A stretch of DNA of 64,000 bases from assembly GCA_021827705.1 (NCBI GenBank), contig JAKAUQ010000005.1, positions 1-64,000 on the forward strand, read 5' to 3'. This document shows, piece by piece, positions 36,132 to 45,362 of the stretch. The notes beneath the pieces were generated by a model. It was not told where the DNA came from and searched no databases. It saw nothing but the letters and a program-made list of their open reading frames with translations. The translations under genes were made by a program, and so were the position numbers. Every line of letters begins with the position of its first letter. Position 1 is the stretch's first letter. Source of the stretch: Actinomycetes bacterium (lineage in GTDB: Bacteria > Actinomycetota > Acidimicrobiia > Acidimicrobiales > RAAP-2).

Positions 36132-36164
36132 ACTCACCGGCCCGTCACGGGTGGTTCACCTCGC
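36132..36164 (+). promoter_or_regulatory. PHO box (three 11-nt repeats) upstream of pstS
   Basis: Units ACTCACCGGCC, CGTCACGGGTG and GTTCACCTCGC lie in perfect 11-nt register. The array ends 5 nt before TACGGT (36170-36175), exactly as at pstB. The middle unit keeps GTCAC in both promoters and the last is almost identical, arguing for one regulator and one geometry. Confidence 0.85.
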
Positions 36165-36204
36165 CTCCCTACGGTGAGCGCGTCAACGAGAGAGAGGAAT
36201 CCAC

Positions 36205-37344
36205 GTGAAGCAGATTGGACGTCCGCGCGGGCGGGCGGTCTCGATCCTGGCCCTGGCGGCCTCGGTGGCCCTGGTGGGCCTGTCGAGCGCTGCGGGGGCC
36301 GGGGCGCGACCCGCGGCCAAGAAGAAGGCGCCAGCCACGGCGGCGCTGAAGGTGGAGACGCCCCCCGCGGCCAACCTCAGCGAGACGGGCAGCACCCTGC
36401 TGTATCCGCTGTGGAACCTGTGGGCTCCCGACTACCAGGCGATGTTCCCCAAGGTCACCCTGTCCACGGCGGGCACCGGCTCGGGCACCGGCATCGCCGA
36501 CGCGACGACGGGGACGGTCAACATCGGGTCGTCGGACGCCTACCTGTCGCCCACGACGCTGGCGTCGGCACCGTCGCTGCTCAACATCCCGCTGGCCATC
36601 TCCTACCAGGTGATCATGTACGACATCCCGGGCCTGACCGCGCACCTGAAGCTGAACGGCACCATCCTGACGCGGATCTACTTGGGCAAGATCACCAACT
36701 GGTCCGACCCCCAGATCACGGCGCTCAACCCGGGGGTCAAGATCCCCTCGCTGCCCATCGTGGCCCTGCACCGCTCCGACGGCAGTGGCGACACATTCCT
36801 GTTCTCCCAGTACCTGGCGCGCCAGGACGGCGCGGAGTGGGGCGTGGGCAACTACGGCACCACGGTGACCTGGCCGGCCATCAAGAACCAGCTGGCCGAG
36901 CAGGGCAACGGCGGCATGGTCTCGGGCTGTGCGGCGACGCCGGGCTGTGTGGCCTACGTCGGCGTGTCGTTCCTGACCCAGGGACTCGGTGACGGCCTCG
37001 GCTACGCCCAGCTGCGCAACGGCATGGGCCAGTACGTGATGCCGACCTCCCAGGCCGTGGCCCGCGAGGCGGCGGGCTACACGAGGATCACACCGGCCAA
37101 CGGCACGATCTCGATGATCAACGGGCGCGTCAAGGGCGGCTACCCGATCATCAACTACGAGTACGCCATCGTGAACGCCAAGCAGTCCTCCGCCTCGACG
37201 GCCAAGGCGGTGCGCTCGGTGCTCGAGTGGGCCATCAACCCCCGCTTCGGCAACAGTCACAAGTACCTGAGCCAGGTCCGCTTCCAGGCCCTGCCGCTCA
37301 AGGTCGTGCTGCAGTCCTACAAGCAGATCCAGAAGATCCAGTGA
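36205..37344 (+). CDS. pstS: Phosphate ABC transporter substrate-binding protein PstS
   Basis: A 379-aa secreted phosphate receptor. A twin-basic start and hydrophobic core (residues about 8-35) form a Sec signal peptide, again without a lipobox cysteine. The mature part has [44 protein letters not shown] and [17 protein letters not shown], the phosphate-contact loops of PstS. It starts at GTG behind GAGAGAGGA and ends in a GTGA overlap with pstC. Confidence 0.93.
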   Translation: MKQIGRPRGRAVSILALAASVALVGLSSAAGAGARPAAKKKAPATAALKVETPPAANLSETGSTLLYPLWNLWAPDYQAMFPKVTLSTAGTGSGTGIADATTGTVNIGSSDAYLSPTTLASAPSLLNIPLAISYQVIMYDIPGLTAHLKLNGTILTRIYLGKITNWSDPQITALNPGVKIPSLPIVALHRSDGSGDTFLFSQYLARQDGAEWGVGNYGTTVTWPAIKNQLAEQGNGGMVSGCAATPGCVAYVGVSFLTQGLGDGLGYAQLRNGMGQYVMPTSQAVAREAAGYTRITPANGTISMINGRVKGGYPIINYEYAIVNAKQSSASTAKAVRSVLEWAINPRFGNSHKYLSQVRFQALPLKVVLQSYKQIQKIQ

Positions 37345-38408
37345 CGCTGCGCGCGCCCAGCACCCCTGGGGGAGCCCGCCGGGACGAGTCGTCCCGGCGG
37401 GCTCGCCGCGCCTGGGCGCGCCGGGAGGAGGCCGTCTGGCGGCTCGGGGGACGCGTGGCCACGCTGGTTCCGGTCGGCGCCCTCGTCTTCGTGCTGGCGG
37501 TGCTCGCCGTCAAGGCGTGGCCCGCGATCCGGGTCAGCGGCTGGGGCTACCTGACGGGGTCGTCCTGGCTGCCGGGCAGCACCTACGGCGGCGTCGAGAA
37601 GGTCCACGGCGTCACGATCCCGGTTGGCGCGCACTACGGGGCCTGGCCCCTGGTCGCGGGCACGCTGCAGACCTCGGCCATCGCGCTGGTCTTCGCCGTC
37701 CCGGTGTCGATCCTGACCGCTTTCGCCCTCACCGAGGGCCTGCCCGGCCGCATCGCCCGACCGCTCGGCTTCGTGGTCGAGGTGGTCGCGGGCATCCCGA
37801 GCGTCATCATCGGCCTGTGGGGGGTCCTGGTGCTCGGCCCGTTCTTGGCTCACGACGTCTACCCCCTGATTGCCACGCACGTGCCCAACGTCCCGGTGCT
37901 GAAGTACCTCGGGGGATCGGTCGGCTACGGCGAGGGGCTCCTCACCTCGGGCCTGGTCCTGGGCCTGATGATCGTGCCCATCATCGCCTCGACCACGCGG
38001 GACCTCTTCTTGCAGGTCCCCGCGCTGCCCCAGGAGGGCGCGCGGGCCCTGGGCATGACCGACGCCGAGGTGGCCCGGCGCGTGACGCTGCCGTGGGTGC
38101 GCTCCGGGGTGATCGGCGCGGCGGTCCTCGGGCTCGGCCGGGCGCTCGGCGAGACGATCGCCGTGGCCATGGTCTCGGGCTCCGTGCTCGGCGTCGTCTC
38201 GCCGAACCTCTACGGCACGATGACGACGATCGCGGCCACGATCGTCAGCCAGCTCGACTCGGCCGCCACCGACGGGACGGGATTCGCCGTGGCCAACCTG
38301 GCCGAGGCCGGACTGCTGCTCGCGGCCATCTCCATCGCCGTCAACCTGGCGGCCCGGGCCATCGTGCGGCGCTCGGGCGCCCTGAGAGCCCCCGTGGGGC
38401 GGGCCTGA
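37341..38408 (+). CDS. pstC: Phosphate ABC transporter permease PstC
   Basis: A 355-aa permease with six membrane helices after an Arg-rich N-terminus of about 35 residues. [23 protein letters not shown] and [50 protein letters not shown] contain the EAA loop and the PstC signature. The GTG overlaps the pstS stop. It forms the channel with PstA. Confidence 0.92.
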   Translation: MTLRAPSTPGGARRDESSRRARRAWARREEAVWRLGGRVATLVPVGALVFVLAVLAVKAWPAIRVSGWGYLTGSSWLPGSTYGGVEKVHGVTIPVGAHYGAWPLVAGTLQTSAIALVFAVPVSILTAFALTEGLPGRIARPLGFVVEVVAGIPSVIIGLWGVLVLGPFLAHDVYPLIATHVPNVPVLKYLGGSVGYGEGLLTSGLVLGLMIVPIIASTTRDLFLQVPALPQEGARALGMTDAEVARRVTLPWVRSGVIGAAVLGLGRALGETIAVAMVSGSVLGVVSPNLYGTMTTIAATIVSQLDSAATDGTGFAVANLAEAGLLLAAISIAVNLAARAIVRRSGALRAPVGRA

Positions 38409-39289
38409 TGGTCGAGATCGTCCCGTCCGGGCTCCCCTCGACCCGCTGGCGCCGGCTGCGCGCGCGCCTCTTCCACGTCCTCATGCTCGGGGCTCTGGCC
38501 CTCGTCGTGGGCCCAGCTCTGTGGCTGGTCGGGGGCGTCGTCGCGCGGGCGCTGCCCGGCTGGCGCTGGAGCGTGCTGACCACCCTGTCTGAGGGCACCA
38601 GCGGTGGGCTGGCCAACGCCATCGTCGGCACGCTGGTGCTGATGGCCGGGGTCCTGGTCCTGGCGGGCACCACGGGCATCTTGACCGGCATCTACCTGTC
38701 CGAGTTCGCCGCGGGGAGCCGAGGCGTCCACGTGGTGCGCATCGCCATCGACGTCCTGGCGGGCTTCCCCTCCATCGTGCTCGGCTACGTCGGCTACGTG
38801 GCGCTGTGCGTCGGCCTGGGCTGGGGCTTCTCCTTGCTCCCGGCCCTCATGATCCTGTCGTTCATGGTCGTGCCCTACATCGCCAAGTCGACCGAGTCGT
38901 CCCTCCACCAGGTGCCCACGGCCTACCGCGAGGGTGCCGAGGCGCTCGGGATGCCCGGCGGCCACGCCCTGCGCCGGGTCGTGGTGCGCACGGCGCTGCC
39001 CGGGATCGTGACCGGGCTGCTCATCGCGCTCTCGATCGCCGGCGGCGAGACGGCGCCCCTGCTCTACACGGCCGGCGTCACCAACAACCTGCCGACGTGG
39101 AGCCTGCTGCACCACCCCATCGCCTACCTCACCTACTACGTCTGGACCGACTGGAACCAGCCCTCCACCGAGGCCCACGTCGTCTCCTACGACGCGAGCC
39201 TCATCTTGATGGTCCTGGTCCTCGTGATGCTGGTGGTCGCCCGGGTGATCGTGGCCCGCACGCAGCGCCACACCGAGTCGTCGGCGTAG
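38408..39289 (+). CDS. pstA: Phosphate ABC transporter permease PstA
   Basis: A 293-aa permease. GIYLSEFAAGSR, VLAGFPSIVLGYVGYVALC, YREGAEALGMPGGHALRRVVVRTALPGIVTGLLIALSIAGGETAPLLYTAG are the PstA hallmarks. The ATG overlaps the pstC stop (TGATG), so translation is coupled. It is the last pst gene; an amidase follows after 37 nt with its own -10-like TACCCT and ribosome-binding site. Confidence 0.92.
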   Translation: MVEIVPSGLPSTRWRRLRARLFHVLMLGALALVVGPALWLVGGVVARALPGWRWSVLTTLSEGTSGGLANAIVGTLVLMAGVLVLAGTTGILTGIYLSEFAAGSRGVHVVRIAIDVLAGFPSIVLGYVGYVALCVGLGWGFSLLPALMILSFMVVPYIAKSTESSLHQVPTAYREGAEALGMPGGHALRRVVVRTALPGIVTGLLIALSIAGGETAPLLYTAGVTNNLPTWSLLHHPIAYLTYYVWTDWNQPSTEAHVVSYDASLILMVLVLVMLVVARVIVARTQRHTESSA

Positions 39290-39326
39290 CCCGTCGCCTT
39301 GCTACCCTCGGCGCAGGAGGTGAGCA

Positions 39327-40724
39327 ATGGCAACCGAACTGTGGCAGGAGCCGGCCAGCCGGCTGGCCAAGATGATCCGGGGGGGACTGACGACCTCGCG
39401 CGAGGTGGTCGAGGCGCACCTCGAGCGCATCGAGGCCGTCAACCCCGCGATCAACGCGGTCGTCGAGGTCCGCGCCGACGAGGTGCTCGAGGAGGCCGAC
39501 CGCGCTGACGAGGCCCGCCGGGAGGGGCGGCCGCTCGGCCCACTGCACGGGGTTCCCTTCACCGCCAAGACCAACATCGACGTCGCGGGCTACACCACGA
39601 CCCAGGGCACCACGGCCCTGGCCGGGCTCGTGGCCAGCGCCGACGCCCCGGTCGTCGAGCGCCTGCGGGCCGCCGGCGCGGTGCTGCTGGCGCGCACCAA
39701 CATGCCCGACCTCGGCCTGCGCATCAACACCGAGTCCTCGCTCTACGGTCCCGCCCACAACCCGTGGCGCCACGGGCGCACCACCGGGGGGTCCTCGGGC
39801 GGCGAGGCCGCAGCCCTGGCCACCGGCATGAGCCCCCTCGGGCTCGGCAACGACATCGGCGGCTCGCTGCGCAACCCCGCCTACGCGTGCGGGGTCTGCT
39901 CGATCAAGCCCTCGCGCGGGCGGGTGCCGATGGCCAACGTGACCGATCCGGTCGAGCGCCCCCTCAACGCGCAGCTGATGCTGGCCGAGGGCGTCCTGGC
40001 CCGTCACATCGCCGACGTGCGCGCCGGCCTCTTCGCCATCATGGGCTCGCACCCCCGCGACCCCCAGGCCGTCGACGTCCCCCTGTCGGGCCCGCCGCTG
40101 GCGCGGCGGGTGGCCCTCGTGCCCGAGCCCGCCGGCGGCGCGACCGATCCCGGCGTCGCCGAGGGTGTGCGAGCCGCGGGCCGCGCCCTGGAGGCGGCCG
40201 GCTACGAGGTCGAAGAGATCGCGCCCCCGCTGCTGGAGGAGACCTACGCCGCTTGGACCGAGCTCATGATGACCAGCCTCGCCGTGGCGGCCCCGCTGAT
40301 CGTGCCCCTGCTCGGCGAGGACGGTCGGCGCTTCCTGGAGCTGTCCATGGTCGACTTCGCCGCGACGCCCGAGTCTCTCTACGCCATGCACCAGAAGCGC
40401 TTCGCCGTGGCGCGCTCCTGGCGCGCCTTCATGGAGGACCACCCCCTGGTGGTGGGGCCGACTTGGACCCAGCCGCCCTTCGAGCACGGGTTCGACATCC
40501 GCGACGCCGCCTCGGCGCGGGCGGTCAATGAGCTGTTCCGCTTCGTGCTGCCGGCCAACCTCCTGGGCCTGCCCGCCGTGTGCGTGCCGACCGGGGTCGC
40601 CAACGGGCTCCCCGTGGGGGCGCAGATCATCGGTCCGCGCTTCCGCGACGACGTATGCCTGGACGCCGGCGAGGCGATCGAGCGCGCGCTGGGCGTGCTC
40701 ACGCCGATCGACCCGCGCCCGTGA
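39327..40724 (+). CDS. Amidase (amidase-signature family)
   Basis: A 465-aa amide hydrolase with the Lys-Ser-Ser triad. Lys is in GVPFTAKTNIDVAG, the two Ser in TGGSSGGEAAALATGM and LGNDIGGSLRNPA. It resembles GatA, but no gatB/gatC lies near, so a stand-alone amidase is more likely. It starts at ATG behind AGGAGGTGAGCA and ends with a GTGA overlap to the next gene. Confidence 0.88.
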   Translation: MATELWQEPASRLAKMIRGGLTTSREVVEAHLERIEAVNPAINAVVEVRADEVLEEADRADEARREGRPLGPLHGVPFTAKTNIDVAGYTTTQGTTALAGLVASADAPVVERLRAAGAVLLARTNMPDLGLRINTESSLYGPAHNPWRHGRTTGGSSGGEAAALATGMSPLGLGNDIGGSLRNPAYACGVCSIKPSRGRVPMANVTDPVERPLNAQLMLAEGVLARHIADVRAGLFAIMGSHPRDPQAVDVPLSGPPLARRVALVPEPAGGATDPGVAEGVRAAGRALEAAGYEVEEIAPPLLEETYAAWTELMMTSLAVAAPLIVPLLGEDGRRFLELSMVDFAATPESLYAMHQKRFAVARSWRAFMEDHPLVVGPTWTQPPFEHGFDIRDAASARAVNELFRFVLPANLLGLPAVCVPTGVANGLPVGAQIIGPRFRDDVCLDAGEAIERALGVLTPIDPRP

Positions 40725-41230
40725 CCTGGCCCGTCGGCCCGCTGAAGCGCGAGGAGGTGCCCGAGGCGGTGGCCGTGCTGCTGTCGGGGTCGCTCGCCCC
40801 GGCCGACGAGCGCCCCGAAGAGCCCGAGCGCTACTGGGCGGCGACGCTGGCCACGCGCGCGCGTGGCGGCGAGGTGTTGGTGGCTCGCGACGCGTCAGGC
40901 GTCATCGGCGTGGTTGAGTTGATGATCCTGCCGCACTTCCAGCACGCTGGGGGGTGGTGCGCCGAGCTGGAGAGCTTCTTCGTGCGCCCCGACCGCCGCT
41001 CCCAGGGCGTGGGCGCCGCGCTGCTGGCCGCGGCCGAGGAGCGCGCGGTGCGTGCGGGGTGCTACCGCATCCAGCTGACCAGCCGCAACGTGCGCACCGA
41101 CGCCCACCGCTTCTATCGGCGCCACGGCTTCGACCAGGGGAGCCAGGGCTTCAAGAAGCCGCTCGGCGCTGGGTCCGGCGAGGGCGGTGGCTACGCTGAG
41201 CCCGGAGGTGGCGATGAACAGCAACGATGA
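40721..41230 (+). CDS. GNAT-family N-acetyltransferase
   Basis: A 169-aa acetyltransferase. ELESFFVRPDRRSQGVGAALLAAAEERAVRAGC contains the acetyl-CoA loop (RSQGVGAAL), and IQLTSRNVRTDAHRFYRRHGFDQGSQGFKK is the C-terminal GNAT motif. The GTG overlaps the amidase stop, so it is coupled to it. The last 17 nt overlap the next gene. The substrate is unknown. Confidence 0.88.
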   Translation: MTWPVGPLKREEVPEAVAVLLSGSLAPADERPEEPERYWAATLATRARGGEVLVARDASGVIGVVELMILPHFQHAGGWCAELESFFVRPDRRSQGVGAALLAAAEERAVRAGCYRIQLTSRNVRTDAHRFYRRHGFDQGSQGFKKPLGAGSGEGGGYAEPGGGDEQQR

Positions 41231-41567
41231 GGTGCGCGCCGAACTGCGCCAGCCGGCCCTGGACCTGCGTGCGATGGTCCCCGAGGTCCTGAAGGGCTAC
41301 TCGGCGATGTCCAAGGCGGCCATGGCCGAAGGCGAGTTGTCGGCGGGTGTCAAGGAGCTGCTGGCCCTGATGGTGGCGATCACCCGTCAGTGCGACGGCT
41401 GCGTGGTGTCCCACACCCGCGGCGCCGCCCGCCACGGCGTGACGCGCCAGCAGGTGGCCGAGGCCGTCGGGGTGGCCATCATGATGAACGGCGGGCCCGG
41501 CACGGTGTGGGGCCCCCGCGCGCTGCGCTCCTTTGACGAGGCGGTCGCTGCGTTGCGGGCCCCCTAG
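41214..41567 (+). CDS. AhpD/carboxymuconolactone decarboxylase-like protein
   Basis: A 117-aa all-helical protein with the redox motif C60-DG-C63-VVS-H67 of AhpD-type alkylhydroperoxidases. GVKELLALMVAITRQCDGCVVSHTRGAARHGVTRQQVAEAVGVAIMMNGGP is the conserved core. It probably reduces peroxides or a peroxiredoxin partner. The ATG at 41214 follows GGAGGTGGCG; an in-frame ATG/alternative start 27 nt upstream lies inside the GNAT gene. Confidence 0.88.
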   Translation: MNSNDEVRAELRQPALDLRAMVPEVLKGYSAMSKAAMAEGELSAGVKELLALMVAITRQCDGCVVSHTRGAARHGVTRQQVAEAVGVAIMMNGGPGTVWGPRALRSFDEAVAALRAP

Positions 41568-41585
41568 GGCGGGGTCGTCTCGGGA

Positions 41586-41602
41586 GGCGGCGTCTCGCCG
41601 CC
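41586..41602. terminator. GC hairpin between convergent genes
   Basis: GGCGGCG - TCT - CGCCGCC makes a 7-bp all-GC stem with a 3-nt loop in the 59-nt gap between the AhpD-like gene and the convergent P450 gene. Its position suits a bidirectional terminator; there is no T tract. Confidence 0.45.
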
Positions 41603-41626
41603 GTGGCGTCACGCGCCAGCGGCACC

Positions 41627-42892
41627 CTAGGCCCACGCGTAGGGCAGGTGGGCGATGCCGTTGACGAAGTTCGACACCACCCGGACCGGCTCTCCGGTCG
41701 CGCGCACCTGGGGGGCCCGGGCCAGCAGGGTCTCGAGGGTCACGGCGATCTCGCGTCGGGCCAGGTGCGCTCCGAGGCAGAAGTGCGGGCCCGGGGCGCC
41801 GAAGCCGAAGTGATCGTTGGGCCGACGCCCGACGTCGAAGACCTCGGGGTGGTCGAAGGCCGTCTCGTCGCGGTTGGCCGACTGGTAGATCAGCAGGACC
41901 TTGTCGCCGGCAGCCAGCTCGACACCCGACAGCGTGGCGCGGGTCGCCAGCGTGCGTCGCATCCAGATCACCGGCGACGCCCAGCGCACGATCTCGTCGG
42001 TGGCCGTGCCCATCAGGCCCCCGACGTCGTCGAGTAGGCGCTGGCGTTGGTCGGGGTGCTCGCTCAGGGCCACCAGCGCGTGCGCGATGGCGCTGCGGGT
42101 CGTCTCGTTGCCCGCGATCACCAGGAGGATGAAGAAGGACGCCAGCTCCTGTTCGCTCAGGCGCTCGGACTCGATGGTCGCGTTGACCAGGGCGCTGGTG
42201 ATGTCGTCGACGGGATGCTGGCGCCGGTAGCGACCCAGCTCCTCCATGAGGCCGCGCAGGGTGGCGCCCGCCTCGAGGAGGGCGACCACCGGATCGTGAC
42301 CCTCGGGCACGAACGCCGGGTCACCGGCCGCGACGATGACGTCCGAGCAGCGCGCGATCGTCTCGTGCTCCGAGGCGGGCACGCCCATCATGTCGGCGAT
42401 CACCTCGAGGGGCAGGGGAGCGGCGATGTCGGCGACGAAGTCGCCTGATCCGGCGTCGGCCGCGCGGGCCACCAGGCGCGTGGCGCGGTCCTGGATGCCC
42501 TGCTCGATGGCGCGCACCTGGCGCGGGCCGAAGGCGGTGGACACGATGCGGCGCAGGCGCGCGTGGCGCGGATTGTCGGTCGAGATCATGCCCGAGAAGT
42601 ACTCGACCATCTCGGGGGGCAGGTCGAGCTGGGAGACGGCACCCGGGCCCGACAGGAAGACCTCGGGGTGGCGCGAGACGTGCGCCACGTCGGCGTGCCG
42701 GGTCACGGCCAGGTAGCCCCGCCCCGGGGGGAAGCGGAAGGCGGTGCTGGTGAAGGTCGGGTCGCGGAAGCGCGCTACCGGCCGGTGCGCCCGCAGCAGC
42801 GCGAAGGCCGCCTCACGCTCGGCCATCGGGCGACGCCAGAACGCGGAGGCGGAAAGGTCGATCTCGTCGATGCCGCCCGTCCACGCCGTCAC
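41627..42892 (-). CDS. Cytochrome P450
   Basis: A 421-aa monooxygenase. LVIAGNETTRSAIAHAL is the I-helix oxygen-activation motif, DEIVRW the ExxR, and FGFGAPGPHFCLGAHLARREI carries the haem Cys (C372). The FGFGAPGPHFC loop resembles actinobacterial CYPs acting on sterols or fatty acids, but assignment to a CYP family needs alignment. I start at the GTG at 42892, 7 nt after TACGCT; the in-frame GTG at 42919 would add nine residues. No redox partner is adjacent; the closest ferredoxin is at 62.6 kb. Confidence 0.9.
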   Translation of the reverse strand: MTAWTGGIDEIDLSASAFWRRPMAEREAAFALLRAHRPVARFRDPTFTSTAFRFPPGRGYLAVTRHADVAHVSRHPEVFLSGPGAVSQLDLPPEMVEYFSGMISTDNPRHARLRRIVSTAFGPRQVRAIEQGIQDRATRLVARAADAGSGDFVADIAAPLPLEVIADMMGVPASEHETIARCSDVIVAAGDPAFVPEGHDPVVALLEAGATLRGLMEELGRYRRQHPVDDITSALVNATIESERLSEQELASFFILLVIAGNETTRSAIAHALVALSEHPDQRQRLLDDVGGLMGTATDEIVRWASPVIWMRRTLATRATLSGVELAAGDKVLLIYQSANRDETAFDHPEVFDVGRRPNDHFGFGAPGPHFCLGAHLARREIAVTLETLLARAPQVRATGEPVRVVSNFVNGIAHLPYAWA

Positions 42893-42899
42893 GGTGGGC

Positions 42900-42905
42900 A
42901 GCGTA
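42900..42905 (-). promoter_or_regulatory. -10 box TACGCT, decides the P450 start
   Basis: TACGCT lies 7 nt upstream of the GTG at 42892. It would lie inside the coding sequence if the GTG at 42919 were used. Confidence 0.45.
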
Positions 42906-42949
42906 GCCAGCCCCGTCACGCGCCGGTCGAATCCCGGCAGACTGGAGGG

Positions 42950-43282
42950 GTGCCCGAACTGACCGATGCCGAGCGCGAGAGCCGGCTGCGCGCGCTGCGC
43001 GACCTCATCGAGCTGATGCGCCCCGCGGTGCAAGCTGACGGTGGCGACCTGGTGCTGGTGCGCGCGGACGTCGAGTCGGGCGTGGTGGAAGTGGAGCTCC
43101 AAGGCGCCTGCTCGAGCTGTGCGATCTCGACCGACACGCTGCAGGGGGGCGTCACGCGCATCCTCCAGGACCGCCTCGCCTGGGTGACCGACGTGGTGGG
43201 CGGGGTGGACGACAGCTTCGACCTCGAGGCCTCGATGGCGCTGGGTACCGGCGGCTACGTCCCGCGCTACCGGCCGCGCTGA
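42950..43282 (+). CDS. NifU C-terminal-domain protein (Fe-S cluster carrier)
   Basis: A 110-aa protein. MRPAVQADGGDLVLVRADVESGVVEVELQGACSSCAIS is the NifU-like scaffold core with the CxxC pair C54/C57. It should bind and pass on iron-sulfur clusters. The GTG at 42950 has GGAGGG too close to act as a ribosome-binding site, but CAGACT lies exactly 6 nt upstream, so a leaderless transcript is likely. Confidence 0.88.
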   Translation: MPELTDAERESRLRALRDLIELMRPAVQADGGDLVLVRADVESGVVEVELQGACSSCAISTDTLQGGVTRILQDRLAWVTDVVGGVDDSFDLEASMALGTGGYVPRYRPR

Positions 43283-43332
43283 CCGGCTGGCTGGCGGGCC
43301 AACGCACTACGCTCCGAGGCGAGGGAGGTGTC

Positions 43333-43590
43333 ATGGGCATTCTCGACAAGGTCAAGGGCCAAGCAGCCGCCGCGGCCAGTGCGGCGCGCGATGCGGCCCA
43401 GAAGGGCCAGTCCAAGGTCGACGAGTTCCAGGCCCGGCGCGCTGCCGATCAGACACTGCGCCAGCTGGGCCTGGCCGTCTACTTGAACCAGGCCGGTCGG
43501 GGCTCGGCGACCTACGAGCAGGACGTCGCGGGGTTCTTCGAGTCCCTGGCGCAGTACGAGGCCGAGCACGGGCCACTGACCGCGGAGTGA
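43333..43590 (+). CDS. Small conserved hypothetical protein, 85 aa
   Basis: Function unknown. An Ala/Lys/Gln-rich helical start (MGILDKVKGQAAAAASAARDAAQKGQSKVDEFQ) is followed by a compact helical C-terminus with LGLAVYLNQAGRGSATYEQDVAGFF. No signal peptide or membrane span; the N-terminal helix is amphipathic. It starts at ATG behind GAGGGAGG, with TACGCT further upstream. Small proteins of this type occur in actinobacteria, but I cannot name a family. Confidence 0.7.
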   Translation: MGILDKVKGQAAAAASAARDAAQKGQSKVDEFQARRAADQTLRQLGLAVYLNQAGRGSATYEQDVAGFFESLAQYEAEHGPLTAE

Positions 43591-43633
43591 GCGACCCGTG
43601 GCGGTCACGCTCCCGAGTTCACGGGACTATTAT

Positions 43634-43650
43634 TTAGTTACGTGAACTAA
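43634..43650. promoter_or_regulatory. Palindromic operator upstream of the MarR-type regulator
   Basis: TTAGTT - 5 nt - AACTAA, in an AT-rich island that stands out from the surrounding G+C-rich DNA. TATTAT (43628-43633), a good -10, abuts it, so a bound dimer would cover the start of transcription. Palindromes of this size next to a MarR gene usually mark autoregulation. Confidence 0.7.
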
Positions 43651-43664
43651 CGGAGGTGCGACCG

Positions 43665-44096
43665 GTGACCGGGACGATAGACACGACCGACACTGCGGCA
43701 CGGCTGCGACGGGCGGTGACGCACCTGCACCGGCGCCTGCGCCAGAGCGCCCTGGGCGGCATCTCGCCGGCCCAGGCCTCCGCGCTGGCGACCGTGGAGC
43801 GGCTCGGCCGGCCGTCGCTGGGCGAGTTGGCCACGGCCGAGCAGGTCCAGCCGCCGACCATCACGCGCGTCGTGCGCGACCTGGCGGCCCTCGGGATGCT
43901 GGACCGTCTCGGGGATCCCGACGACCGACGTTGCGTGCGCGTCACGCTGACCGCGCGGGGCCGACGCGAGTTGGCCGCCATCCGGCAGCGCAAGAACGCA
44001 TCCCTCGAGCGCACGCTGGCCGCGCTGTCGCCGGCCGACAGAAGCCGTGCCACGCGACTCGTCGACTTGCTCGAGACCATCGTGGAGCGCGTGTGA
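43665..44096 (+). CDS. MarR-family transcriptional regulator
   Basis: A 143-aa winged-helix dimer. The recognition helix region is LGELATAEQVQPPTITRVVRDLAALGMLDRLGDPDDRRCVRVTLTARGR, with the wing in DPDDRR. The GTG at 43665 has GGAGG at 43652-43656 well spaced; the GTG at 43656 overlaps that site. It is coupled by a GTGA overlap to the MFS gene that follows, so it likely represses its own operon until a ligand, possibly the pump's substrate, binds. Confidence 0.9.
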   Translation: MTGTIDTTDTAARLRRAVTHLHRRLRQSALGGISPAQASALATVERLGRPSLGELATAEQVQPPTITRVVRDLAALGMLDRLGDPDDRRCVRVTLTARGRRELAAIRQRKNASLERTLAALSPADRSRATRLVDLLETIVERV

Positions 44097-45334
44097 GCCG
44101 GCGGGCGCCGTCGCGGACCTTCGCCGCCCTGCGGGTCCGCAACTTCCGGCTCTACTTCATCGGCCAGTTGGTGTCGGTCTCGGGGACCTGGATGCAGTCG
44201 GTGGCCCAGGGCTGGCTCCTGTTGCAGCTGACCGGCTCATCGCTGGACCTCGGGATCGCCCTGGCCCTGGGCAACCTCCCGATGCTGGTGCTGGGCAGCT
44301 ACGGCGGCCTGATCGTGGACCGCCTGGCCAAGCGCCGCATCTTGTACTTCACGCAGTCGGCGGCGGGTCTCCTAGCCCTGTTCCTCGGGATCCTCGTCAC
44401 GACCGGCCACGCGACGGTGGACTGGGTCTACGTGATGGCGGGGCTCCTCGGCATCGTCAACCTCTTCGACCTGCCGGCCCGTCAGGCCTTCGTCCAAGAG
44501 ATGGTGGGTCGCGACCTGGTGGCCAACGCGGTGAGCCTCAACAGCGTGCTGATGAACGCGGGCCGCCTGATCGGTCCCTCGGTGGCCGCGATCTTCATCG
44601 CGGTCATCGGCACGGCCGGGTGCTTCTACGCCAACGCCATCTCGTATCTGGCGGTGCTGGTGGCCCTGGTCTTGATGGACGGCTCGGCCTTCCACCCACT
44701 GCACACGGTGGCGCGCGAGCGGGGCCAGCTGCGTCGCGGACTGCGCTACGTCATGGAGACGCCCGTCTTGCGCACCACCATTCTCGCGGTCGCGGTGGTG
44801 GGAACGTTCGCGTTCAACTTCACGGTGACCCTGCCGCTGCTCGTCCACACGACGTTCCACCAGCACTCGGCGGCCCACTACGGCCTGCTCCTGGGGGCCA
44901 TGGGACTGGGGGCGGTCATTGGCGGGCTGGCTGTGGCCCGTCGCTCGCGTCCCACGACCCCGCTGCTGGTCGGCCTGGCCGTTGGCTTCGGGGTGTTCAT
45001 GACGGCAGCGTCGCTGGCCCCCACCCTGCTGCTGGCCGAGCTGGCCATGGTGCCCACGGGGGCCTTCTCGATCGCCTTCATGTCCACGGCCAACGCCCTG
45101 CTCCAGCTCAACTCCTCCCAGTCGATGCGCGGGCGGGTGATGGCGCTGTACGGCATCGCCTTCATGGGCACGACCCCCATCGGCGCACCGCTGATCGGCT
45201 ACATCATCTCGGTGACCAACCCGCGCATGGGGCTCTTCGTCGGGGCCGGCCTGACCCTGGTGACCGCCGGGGGACTGGCCTGGCGCCATCGGGCGTCGTC
45301 GCACGGTGCCGAGCTGGAGGCGGCCGTCTCGTGA
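44093..45334 (+). CDS. MFS exporter (EntS-like, DHA3-type), under MarR control
   Basis: A 413-aa transporter. FAALRVRNFRLYFIGQLVSVSGTWMQSVAQGWLLLQLTGSSLDLGIALALGNLPMLVLGSYGGLIVDRLAKRRIL is the typical start of the DHA3/enterobactin-exporter group, with motif A at the end. NLFDLPARQAFVQEMV is another group hallmark. It is translated from a GTG overlapping the marR stop. The exported compound is unknown; a toxic or siderophore-like molecule is possible. Confidence 0.88.
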   Translation: MSRRAPSRTFAALRVRNFRLYFIGQLVSVSGTWMQSVAQGWLLLQLTGSSLDLGIALALGNLPMLVLGSYGGLIVDRLAKRRILYFTQSAAGLLALFLGILVTTGHATVDWVYVMAGLLGIVNLFDLPARQAFVQEMVGRDLVANAVSLNSVLMNAGRLIGPSVAAIFIAVIGTAGCFYANAISYLAVLVALVLMDGSAFHPLHTVARERGQLRRGLRYVMETPVLRTTILAVAVVGTFAFNFTVTLPLLVHTTFHQHSAAHYGLLLGAMGLGAVIGGLAVARRSRPTTPLLVGLAVGFGVFMTAASLAPTLLLAELAMVPTGAFSIAFMSTANALLQLNSSQSMRGRVMALYGIAFMGTTPIGAPLIGYIISVTNPRMGLFVGAGLTLVTAGGLAWRHRASSHGAELEAAVS

Positions 45335-45362
45335 GCGCGGGTCCGGCCGCCTGTACCCGGGC

